Made by a program: the position numbers and the translations under genes. Of a stretch of DNA of 64,000 bases, positions 10,414 through 20,700 are shown in pieces (position 1 is the first letter of the stretch; every line of letters starts with the position of its first letter). Below the pieces are notes generated by a model. That model did no database searches, was not told the origin of the DNA, and worked only from the letters and a program-made list of their open reading frames with translations. The stretch comes from Microdochium bolleyi. Lineage: Eukaryota > Ascomycota > Sordariomycetes > Xylariales > Microdochiaceae. The stretch spans positions 2,361,524 through 2,425,523 of the forward strand of contig KQ964245.1 of assembly GCA_001566295.1 (NCBI GenBank). The letters are read 5' to 3'.

Positions 10414-13400
10414 TGCGGCGGGTGTTTGTGTTGTGTGTGTGAGAAAATAGGTTGATTGTTATTCAAGTCCGTAGAGTTGGATGTCTGGGACGATGAGTTG
10501 TGAAGGGAGGAGAGTGTCTGAGGATCGAGTGGCGTTCGTAGAGATATTGATGCTGTGGAGGAAGGAGCACTCAGGACAGTTTGATGTCTGTCGATGATGA
10601 AGGAAGGAAAACAATGATAAACACGTACACATTCGAGCAAAGCATCGGACCTTATTTAAAGCACAGGTAATGCACCCAACCACCGCTCTGGGAAGTGAAT
10701 CACGGGCGCTCTCACACCACCGCCACCACGACTTCCCTCTTCTCCTCTGCTCATCTGCGACATGCAACACAACAGGAGACGGGGAGCGGGGTAAGGGCCA
10801 GTTATGATCATCCGCGCCATGAGTCGTATCGAACGATAGCCAGGCGTGCCCAATCATGGCGGCCTCGTCTGCGCCTAGTCCCGAAGGCTATTGCCCCAAG
10901 CGACCAAGGAAGGGGGCGTGTCTTGAGCATCGACCAGCAGGCGGGCATGGGCAGGGCCATTCCAGCCTGATGCGGATCTGGGGGGGACCAGCAAATAGCA
11001 TGTGCTTCCCCGCGCTTTTGCAGGTCTGATCCGGGGATGGACGGCAAGGGAGGGCGACTTGGCTCAGTGGCGAGTCCTGTCGGCGTGACTAGCAGCGTCG
11101 CGAGGTGAGCCGGCCTGGCCTGGGGTAAAGCGTAAATGAGCAGCCACACCTTGGGCGAGACAAGTGGCCGAGCTTATTGGCCGGCAACAAGAGACTCTGG
11201 GGTTGCAGGGCAATGCCACACCACACCACACCTCAGCAATCGTGCCCCGAGAGCGGGAGGACTGTGCCGGGTCCGTGAAGGGCGCTGGCAACGCAGCTCT
11301 GACACTCGCCCGCCATTGGCCCAGCTAGTCAGCGTCGAGGAATTAGAGAAGAGGGCCCTGCGTGAATTTGAGCCGCAGAAACGGTGATTGGGACCTCGAG
11401 AATGTGAAGATGATGGTGTTTTCGGTGCCCTCACGTGCGAGGTCAGACTGCCGTCGGGCGACCCCAGCGCACCAGGCAGGCGCCAGGGGCTACAGTAACT
11501 TAGCGGGCGGGGCCCTCCTAGCCGGCTCCGCTTCCCCAGGAAATCCCGTGGGCCTCAAGTGATGCCCCAGCACAGTCCCACACACGGCCCCGCTTCCCAC
11601 TCTTCCGCACCCACAATCCACAGCCGTCCCCTCGACGACATACTGTCTCTCGACCGACGAGCAGAGAGTCGCGCGAATGTAGCCATGGAAGTCGGCGGCG
11701 GCTCGTTCGCAACGACGTGTTCCATCGTCGACTGCGGTTTGGAGAGCTGTCGTGTGGTCGCGCGAATTGGTCGAGGCGAGTGTCGGGCACGTGCTCAGCA
11801 GCAGCAAAGACCCTTGCGCGGCCGGTGAGCTGCAATCGTGCTTGGTGCTTTTTCCAGCCAGGGAATGCATCCACGGAACACGAGCGGACTTCTCTACACT
11901 CTCACAACATGCCAGATGATGAGGTACGATCCGGACGAAGAACAACGGCCGACCATCACGAACATGAGAAGCAGCTTCTTTGCTCCCGCCATCAAGGGTA
12001 CGGCGCTGCCACGGGCGACAGAACTCGTGGGCCACGCCTGCCTGCCTACCGCGGTGCTCACTCCATGACTCCAACTCGCGTGCATGGGCCCTCCGCCAGC
12101 GAAACCCCCAGCAGAGTCCAGCCAGACACCACCATGTATGCAATGCAGGCAGCCCGCCCCGGCCACCTAGGGGTTAGCTAACGCGCGTCCACCGACACAC
12201 AGCCAGGGAACAGGTGCGAGCTCACTCAGCGAGGGCCAGCGAGTCCAGGGGCATGGCACAACAATTCGCTGGAGAAGCGATTGAACTCGCTCAATGTTTG
12301 CACTCGCACGACAGATCAACGTGGAAAATCCCAGAGAGTCGCATCGTCTGGATACGACCAGGGACACCTACTTGGTGCGATCATTCGGTTGCAGGTTTGG
12401 CGCGGAACAGTGGCATATGCGTACTGTGACAGTGTCTGGCGATCATGAGCGTAATCATGCGACAATGATGCCAGCAGTGCAGCCAGTGCACAGAGCAGAT
12501 CCCCGTGCAGCTGCCAGTTTCCCAGCAGCGTCGCACTCGAGACAGATGATCAGACACCCCCCGAGAGCCTCGACCGCACCTTTGAAATGCCCTCTGCGAT
12601 TCGGCCAGGATCAAAACGGGCGGTGCCCTGCTTTGCCTTGGTAATGACTGCCCATCTGTGAGGTTTCGACAGACAGCCATGCTGAACGTGCAGTCCTCAG
12701 GCGTCTCATGCCCATCGCTGAAGCCTCTCTGCCACGAACGCCTCGTGGGCGGTAAAGCCGGCTGCGTACCCTTGTGGTCCCTCGAGCGGGCAGCCAGTCG
12801 AAGCTGGGAGGCGAGATGAGACACGCTGCGTGTCTTCCCCTCCATTTTGCAGCCATCTGCACAGCCACGACACTGTGCTAGAGTCGCAGGACACAGCTTC
12901 AACAAAGCTGAACATCCCGTCAAAGGATTCGAGGGCAGAGCATGAACTGTCTTTGCATCCACATATGAGCCCTGGAGGTGCTCATCGCCATCAGATCCGA
13001 GGATCATAGAAATGCAGGTACGAGAGCGTGGCGGTCTGGTGTAACCACCTTGGGCCACTTAATCAGTGTGCTGAGAATAGCATTGACTATCAGCTGGCTT
13101 GCTGGAAGCTCACTCTGGTTGTCTGTGCCTAGGAGCTTAGCCCTCAAGGGGGTCTCTCTCCTAGGAGTGTCTCGTCCAGTGCCGGGGGGTGTGGCAGTCC
13201 GCAAGCTCTCTGTTTAGCAGTTGCACGAGCGGAGTGGCAAGACAGGACCTCAATGTGTGAGCTCGCTCACTCGCAGCAGTTATCCGATACTCACACAAGC
13301 TGATCTCAGAGGGACAGCTTCGGTTTTCCTGAAGCAGACGTCCGCCGCCCAGCTCATTGTCCGTCTATCGCCTCTGACTAGCTGAGACGCTGGTACCGCT

Positions 13401-14497
13401 AAAGCTGATGACGACTCATGCGCCGCTCGCTAACGATGGTCATGTGAGCCAACCTGCCACAGCATCACGCTCGAGTTCCACCCCAGGAGGCTTGTTCAGT
13501 GGCTCCAGCGACTCCCTTCGAGGACTGCGCGTCCTTCAGGAGTGGGCCACTATGGGAGAGTCTTGTGACCTTGTGCCAGCGACAGCTCGATAACCACACC
13601 CAGCGGCACCGAGACGGGGGTCCAACTTCTTCCTCAGCCGTGTGATTGTCAATGCCACGTCATATACGGACGCCGGCGTCTTGCCAGCACGCGAACTTCT
13701 GCACAAGACGCTATTTAGCGCTTCCACCATGGGGAGCTCGCTCGCCTGGCGGGATGCTGGTGTCGGTGCTTTATTCATGGGACGTGAGGGCTGATTGTCG
13801 TCATTCCAGCATCTAGCTCCGCCGCCGCAAATTCGGCAGGCGTTGCATACCAGCAGTTGTGTGAGGCAAGCCGACCTCAAGATACTTGGCTGTAGAAAGA
13901 GTCAATCGGCAGTCCTCGCTATCTGCCGGTGGGTGTTGGGCAACTTTGCTGTTTCTGCGTTCGTGGGAGCAACTTTTGCAGGAGCCATCCTCGAACAAAG
14001 CATACGGGCTTCATTGGTGGAGTGAAATAGCAGCCTTCATGACCACAGGCATAGCCGCCCTACCAGATCAAGCTCTTCAAGTGGAGAAGCTTCTGCTGCT
14101 GTTTCGAAGCATTCGAAGCTTTGTCTTGACTGAGCTCATAGATCCCACGATTGCGTCCGACTGCGGCCTGCCTTCACGAGGACTTGCGTAGCAGCCCTGG
14201 AGCGTCCTTAAGCGGTCGATGTTGCTCGACAGGACCCACACCTGGCCGCACTCCAATGTAGCCAGCTGGGAGGAAGCCGCGGCCAGCTGTTCCTGTCGCA
14301 TCCACCACCAGCCAGCCAGAGGTGGTTCGTGCTCTCACGACCCCTGCAAGAATTATTTTTCCTGCTCTCCATCAAGCTCACTTCCCGCGGCCAACCGTTC
14401 CTCCCTCTCTCGCACTTCTTCATCCCTTCAAAAACGCGCGCTCTGCCAGCACTGCGCTGCGTGGCCAAGGGGATCTGGGAGACGATGAAGCTCGACC
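10414..14497. other. 4.1 kb gene-poor interval
   Basis: This lies between the small membrane-protein gene (-) and the histidine-phosphatase gene (+), so it includes both promoters. A CACACA/CTCACAC-rich leader precedes the membrane-protein start. The longest frame (12381-13058, minus) encodes a Cys/Arg/Ser-rich product with no domain and no splice partner. I see no RNA gene or mobile element. Confidence 0.5.
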
Positions 14498-15456
14498 ATG
14501 CGTCTGCTGCTCATTCGCCACGGCGAGTCCGTTGACAACGTCGCTGGCTTATAGTGAGCCTCCTCTCCTCCATCCCTGGACAGCACACCTTGCGCGGCGC
14601 GCAGTCAGCTGCTCACACTCCCGCAAGTGCAGGATCGCGCGACTCGCCCCTGACAAACCACGGCGTGCTGCAGGCCAAGCGGCTCGGTGCTCACCTTGCT
14701 GCGCGGCGGCACACGACATTCGGTCCCGTCACGCGCATATTCACGTCGAACCTGCAGCGCGCGTACCGGACTGCCGAGGCGATCGCGGACGCGCAGCAAC
14801 AGCAGCACAACAATGAGGACGACGAGAGTTGTCGTCCTCATGTCGAGCGGCTGACGGAGCTCCGAGAGAAAGACTTCGGGTCTGACGAGGGCAAGAAATA
14901 CGGGACAAGAGCAACAGAGAAGCGAGATCCAGGCACGTCCCCGAGCGATGCTGAGACGCGCGAGTCGATGAGAGCGCGAGTGGATCGGTTTCTGACCGCC
15001 CACCTCGAGCCTTATCTGCTTGAGCTCTCGCCGCTGCCAGCCAACACAGACGTGATAGTCATCGTTGCGCACGGCATCATCCTCAACAGCCTGGTCAGAG
15101 CACTCCTGGCGCGCTACCCGACTCAGAGCGGATATCAGGTCGGGTCACCAATGGGCAGCTCAGACTTCTCCGTGGCTTGGAGCAACACTGGTGTCTTGCA
15201 GGCTCAGCTTCGAGTTGTCCCTGCGACCATTTCGTCTGCGCCGAAAGTCGACGTGAGTTCGGTCGATGCTTCGACCAACAAACGGCCCAGATTAGGGCCA
15301 TTTGTCATCGAGTCTACGAACAACGTGGACCACCTCCAAGGGCTGAAAAAGACCCGAGGAGGCATCGGGAGCTCCAAGTTCGACTCGCGCCAGAAAACCA
15401 TGGACACGTTCTTCGCTCCCACAGCCAAGAAGCGCAAACATGATGGCAGCAACTGA
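14498..15456 (+). CDS. Histidine-phosphatase (phosphoglycerate mutase) family protein with C-terminal PIP box
   Basis: Two exons, 14498-14553 and 14628-15456, give 294 residues. The start MRLLLIRHGES carries the RHG motif, with phospho-acceptor His8. Exon 2 supplies the second catalytic-type His in VIVAHGIILNSLV and the LREKDFGSDEGKKYG acid/base block, so the active site looks complete. This fold hydrolyses phosphomonoesters, and the substrate cannot be read from sequence. The acceptor is the AAG at 14625-14627: it restores GLYAGSRDSPLTNHG, whereas the TGCAG five bases on would create TAG at the join. The last 45 residues leave the fold and contain QKTMDTFF (274-281), a canonical PCNA-interacting motif (Q-x-x-M-x-x-F-F), followed by KKRKH, a nuclear-signal-like basic run. 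The gene converges on the ATL repair gene, 324 bases away. Confidence 0.88.
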
Positions 15457-15780
15457 GCTGGAGCTTCCCGATAACCGCCTGCTCAGAGCAGGCGGTCACG
15501 TTCTGAACAATGGTAAGCTCCATCTCCTCCAACCTCACAAACCCCTCCTTTCTATGATGAGAAAATCATAATTCACAGACCTGTTCTGAATTCAATGTGG
15601 AACCATATGTCCAACCGCTATCTGAAAGAAAGCAACCACAACCGTTACTGTATAGCACAACATGTTCAAAAACAATTGCTAATCAGTCTACTCGTTTAGG
15701 TTTACACGAGACTCGTCCGGAGCTCTGGGACTCCATAGTATTACATAGAAAAATAGAAAAACCAAATTCTCTGTGATCAC
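15457..15780. other. Short convergent intergenic region
   Basis: This A/T-rich stretch holds the 3' ends of the phosphatase (+) and ATL (-) transcripts. The ORF-proximal sequence around 15473-15498 is an imperfect hairpin (CGCCTGCTCAGAGCAGGCG). No gene is visible. Confidence 0.6.
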
Positions 15781-16060
15781 CTAAGCTCCGTCTTCACTGT
15801 CTTCCTCTGAGTCCTCCGCTTCTGATCCCTCCGAGGGTAGACTCCTTGGAAACCACCCATGCTCTGCGAAGTCCACCGTGAGCTCGCCCATTGCGCTCCG
15901 GCCTACCGTGACGCCCTCGGCCTCGAGTGCTTCCGCCTGGTTCCTAGCTCCCGACGGTTGTGACCTGCCCACGCCCCATACAGAGGTTCAGTTAGTCCCA
16001 TCTATCGACGACATGACGCTCCTAGTGTGTCTCCCTTCGCTACGACAGCCTGGGCTTTGC

Positions 16061-16095
<35 letters not shown>

Positions 16096-16713
16096 TCCTG
16101 CCCACATGTGAAAAGGAGACGAACCTACCTCGGTGATATCACGCCCTTGGCGTTGATGACGCGCTGCCAGGGGACGTTGGTGTTGTTGTACCGCGCCCCG
16201 GCGTCGGTAGGGAGGTGTTTGAGGCAGACGCCCACCTGCCGCGGCCTCTGTGCTACAGGGCATGAGAATCAGAAGATTAGCGTCAGCTCAAACGGCCTCC
16301 TTTCTTGGTGGCGATCGCGGAAGGTCAACTGTCCAGAAATCAACAGCCCTCGGGTCCGTTCGAGCCCCCCCCCCTCCCCCCTCCAGCTCGAAAGGTCTGC
16401 AGGGGAAAGTGTGCAGTGTTCCATGACCCATTCATTGAAACACTTGACACAGACACCATAACCACCGTCCTACCGCGTCCCGGCATGGAAGCCAACGCCT
16501 GCTTGCCTAACCGTGAAGAGACACCTCGCTTTCCTCTCAGGGCGGGGGAGGGAGCAAGAAGAAGCAGAAGGATGAAAAGAAGCAGCAGCTGGACTCACGC
16601 GTACCTACGAGCCGCGCAATGTGCGCGTAGCTCGTCACCTTGCCGTGCGGGATCTCCTGCACGGCGCTGTACACGGCGAAGAAGAAGGCCGAGGCCTCGT
16701 CGGAGCGCGCCAT
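15781..16713 (-). CDS. atl1: Alkyltransferase-like protein (ATL), O6-alkylguanine recognition
   Basis: Three exons on the minus strand, 16713-16605, 16252-16129 and 15964-15781, join in frame to 138 residues. The order of motifs is that of the MGMT DNA-binding domain: IPHGKVTSYAHIARLV (21-36), an RPRQVG block with the arginine-finger-type residue (Arg39 or Arg41), then PWQRV (64-68), NAKGVISP, and ELTVDFAEHGW near the end. In true methyltransferases the reactive motif is PCHRV. Here Trp65 replaces the cysteine, which is the hallmark of ATL proteins such as S. pombe Atl1. These bind and flip O6-alkylguanine and hand it to nucleotide excision repair without removing the alkyl group. The acidic tail (EDSEEDSEDGA) is extra. 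Intron 2 contains a (GT)15 microsatellite. The protein is expected to be nuclear. Confidence 0.9.
16062..16092. repeat. (TG)15 microsatellite inside an ATL intron
   Basis: Fifteen TG units on the plus strand (CA on the coding strand) sit in intron 2 of the ATL gene (16128-15965), about 35 bases from the donor. Length is likely polymorphic between strains. Confidence 0.9.
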
Positions 16714-17789
16714 GGCCCCCTTGTTTGTTTCGTTCTTTCCGTTGTCTCTCTGTGTTCTCCTCTCTCACTCTCTCTCTATCCCTCTCTTGCTGCTTCTCGT
16801 GAGAGCAGTGGTCGTCGAGGCTAGATCTCAGGCTTTGGCCGAGGTCAACAGTACTTTAAGGTATGTATGTGTAGGGTTCATGACAATCGTCTGGACAGGT
16901 GAGCCGTGACTAGCACGGGTCCTGAGATATTGTGCCCCACTTTGAGCCGCACAGCCTTTGACTGAGATGAAGAATGGCACAGCACGCCCGTTTTGATTAT
17001 ACATGGTCACAAGCGGTCACACAATTCCAAAACACAAAGCGAGCCTGATAACAATAGCAAAAGTGGTATCTCCAATTGAAACAAATCTGACTCTGAGCAC
17101 AATGACATAATTACAGCGAGAACGGAAGATGACATTGTCCAAAACCGCCTGCTGAGAAACTGTGTTCACAGATATTGCGAGAACGAAAAAAGAACACGTG
17201 AAAGGGAAAAGGAAATCGATCGAAGAGGCCACCACAAAGGAGTTGTACTCCTCGGCCTCAATGAAACAGACCGGACTGCGTTGAGGCTGGCAAACAGAGA
17301 ACACTGCTTCTGCAAATAGCTCCCCGATGACCGGCCTCGCGCACCCTGGTCCAAATGTGAACATTGACTCTGAACTTCGTATCATTTCCCATTTCATGTC
17401 ATCCAAATACTGGAGGCGGGAGATCCTTCACCGACTCGCGCACGATCGTGGCCGAGTGGAAGCTCATTAGAGACTGAGACATTGGCGTGTGTATGTATGG
17501 TGTGTAGAGCGCAACAAGTCGAATCGAACGCAAACAGGCCGCAAAATCGGGAATATGTACCGAGTGTTGTGGAACAGGGTATGTAATGTGTGTCGAACTA
17601 TTGCGTGGTTGTTTGTAAAGAGACGCCTTAAACTCCACGCCGGTAAATGGCAACAAACTGCATGAGCGCGACGAAGCAGGACGCTGAAAAGACCAGGTGA
17701 TGAGGCGAAGGCGGATGCAGAAGACACACGAGCCTTGCGGTAGCGAGAAGAGCCAAGCCCTGTGCTGGGCCTTTGCGCCAACCCTCGAA
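16714..17789. other. Intergenic between ATL promoter and kinesin 3' end
   Basis: CTCTCTCT-rich DNA at 16745-16795 is immediately upstream of ATL, a typical fungal pyrimidine-rich promoter/leader. The rest, down to 17789, is A/T-richer and probably kinesin 3' UTR. The 129-codon frame at 17017-17406 has no family features and is not called. Confidence 0.5.
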
Positions 17790-20700
17790 CTAGAAGCAAT
17801 TGAGACTGCCCTTCTTCTTCTTCTTCTGGTTGATGGCGTTCATGCGCTCCTCGAGGTGGGTCCGAGCCCTCTCGGCGTCCTGGCGCTTCTTGCGCTCCTC
17901 CTCGATCTGGTGTAGGCTGTCTCTCCATCGGTCGTCCTTGGGTGCCTTGTCCTTAAGCTCCTTCACCTCGCCCTCGAGCTCCTGCGCGCGCTTGCGCCAG
18001 GCGTCACAATCAGCCTTGACCTTGTTGGACTGGCGCTCGAGGTTGGTGAGAGCATCCTCGAGGGTCTGAGTGAGCTGTCGCTCCGCGAACAGTGCCTTGT
18101 CGATGCTCTTAATACGGGCTTCCTGGTCCTCCCGAATCTGGGCAAGGGCGAGATCGCTTTGAGGTCGTCCATTGGGTGAGGTCTGAGTCGGGGAGGCCGG
18201 GCCTGGTAGGGGTGGGAGAGGGATTGCGGGAGGTGGCGAAGGCAGCGAAGTGACCGATGCCGTCTTGCGCACCTGCGAGTTGACCGAGCCGGTCCGCTTG
18301 GGCTCTGCTTCGTCGACGCGTGACTGCAAAATGTATGTTAGTCGTCGAGAACCATCACGGAAAATTGGAAAACATACCTGGAGAACCGCGATTTCATTCC
18401 GAAGCGCTTCCAGCTCCGAGACGGCATTGTTCTTCGCCGCGGTCGCCTCTTCCAACTGGGCATTGCGCTCTGTCTGCAGGGTGGACAGCCGGTTGTTTGT
18501 GACCTGTGCTTGGTCGTAGTTGGTCTGAAGCTGATCCTCAAGTTCTTCGACAAGCCGCGAGTGCTTCTTGTTCTTGTTTTCCAGATCGCCCATCCGTTTC
18601 TTGAGGGCAGCCAGTTGCTCTTGTACGGACGGGTACGAAGCGGCGCTCTTTGCTTGGTCACCAGTGGCAACCATATCATTGAGCCACGACTTGACAGCCT
18701 CAAGGTCGCGCATAACAGTGTTGTTGATGTTCGCAAGCTCGTCCAGGTGGGTCTCAAGCTCGCCATTACGCTTCTGCTCCGACTCGAGCGAAGCCTTGGC
18801 AGCAATCAAGTTCTGGATGTGTTCGGAGATCTTGTCGACACTGACTTCGAGACCAAGGGCGAGGCCAACTTGAGTAGCAACCCGGGTCAGGGCCTCGCGG
18901 GCTTCTGAGGCGTCGCTCTCGAGGATCTTGACATTCTCGGCATGCTCTGTCATGAGCAGGCGTACTTGTGCGTCGTGCTCCTGCTTGGAGCTGGCACGGA
19001 TCTGCTCAATCTCCTTTGCATAGTCGTCGTTCAGTTGGTCCAGCTTTCCTTGATTGGTTTTGAGGCTTTGCTCGTGCTCCGTGATCTGGGATTCAAGCTT
19101 CGCAATGAGGTCCTTGTGGTTTGCACTCTCCTTGCTCGCCAGGTCGCGAGCGGCCATTGCCTGATCCAGTTGCTCTCTTGTTGCGGCATGCGCCTTCTCG
19201 AGCTCCGCAACTTGCGCCGCATTGCTGTCAAGAGCCGTCTTGTAGCTGTCAAGCTCGGTTTGCAACGTGCCAATTTCGTCCTTGTGTCTGCTGTCAATCT
19301 CCTTGGCATCATTCTCGGTGGTCGCCGATGACCTGGCCTCCTTATAGGTGGTTTTCGCCGTGGCCATCTCACCCTCAAGCTGCTCAATAGTCGCCCTCAT
19401 TTGTTGCTCAGTCGACTGCATGGCGTCCAGGGCCGCCTGGTGCTTACTTTCCCAAGTTGCCAGTTCAGCCTGAAGCTTGGTGATCTTCTGCTCTTGATCG
19501 GTACCGTCACTACCGTTGACAGTGCGCGCGTTGTCAATAGTCTTTTCAGACGAGGTGGCAGAAGAAGAGCTGCGGAGAGTGTCGATCTCGGCTGCCAATT
19601 CGGCCTCGCGAGCACTGTGCGCTTCTTGCATCTGCTTGAGCTTTTCCTCGTTCCTCTCGAGCTGCTCGCGGAGACTTGCGACCACGGACATATCCATTGG
19701 GGAAACCTTCAAGCTGGACCGCTCCCGAGTGAGACCAGAAATGATGGTCATCTTGGTCTCCATCTCTCTCTTGGCGTTGGCGATGTCGGCTTCTAGTTCT
19801 TGAACGCGCTCAGAACGGGCGTGCAGCTCATGCATCGCTGCATTCAGGTTGACCTCGAAATTCTGCATGACATCTGGCTGACCCTCGAAATTGTCCGCGG
19901 CAATGTTACGAAGCGACGCAAATGAGCGATGAGCACGATCGATAACCATGACATTCTGGCTGGACTTGCGACGGATCACAGGGCCGGCCGATCGTGGAGA
20001 TGGAGGGTCCTGATACTTGGCCTTAGCAACTGCTGTCTTGAGTTCTTCAACCATATCCAGTGTTTCCTGGTGCTGCAGCTCAAGTTGGGCATATTTGTCG
20101 GCCAGCTCCTTCTCAGCAGCTTCCTTCGCAACGGCGATTGCTTTGAGCTTCTCAATCTCGTCGGAGACGTTGTCGCTTGTAGGCTGAGGGTTGGGGGCAG
20201 CGTCTTCCACAGCGAACGTCTTGGCCTGAGAGCCCTTGGGTGTCTCGAGGACATCCGGATCGAATGCGTCAGTAGTAGCTGGCGAAGCCATAGCCGAGGA
20301 CAGTTCCGATGATAGCGAGCGCAGGGATGAGATCGTCCCCTCTCTGGCGTCTGGGCTCTTGCCATCGGACAGAAAAGACGGCGGCCGGGTCTGCTCGGGG
20401 ACATTGATCGAGAGGACCGAGTCGCGATTTTGCTTGGGATGACGAGCCTCATCAACTTGGTCTTGGAGGTCAGCAAGAGTCTTCATTGCTTCCTCATACT
20501 TCAAGTGCAGGCTCTCAAACTCGTTGAGCGTGTTCTCGTGCTCCACACGCAAGTCGACGAGTTCTTGGGTGACATTCTCCAGCTTGTCGGCGACAAATCT
20601 TGACTGTGCAGGGCTCTGGGGTTGGTCCTCGTAGCTGTCGGTGGACTTCTCGCCAGACCCGTTTTCCAAAACCTCGCCTTCCTCGTTGGCAGCGTGCTCA

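Noticed and set aside
12381..13058. 225-codon minus-strand open frame
   Set aside because: The product is rich in Cys, Arg and Ser without domain, hydrophobic core or splice partner. It looks like a chance frame in GC-rich DNA.
17017..17406. 129-codon minus-strand frame downstream of the kinesin
   Set aside because: Probably kinesin 3' UTR. Its hydrophobic stretches are not followed by recognisable topology, and A/T-rich composition alone explains them.
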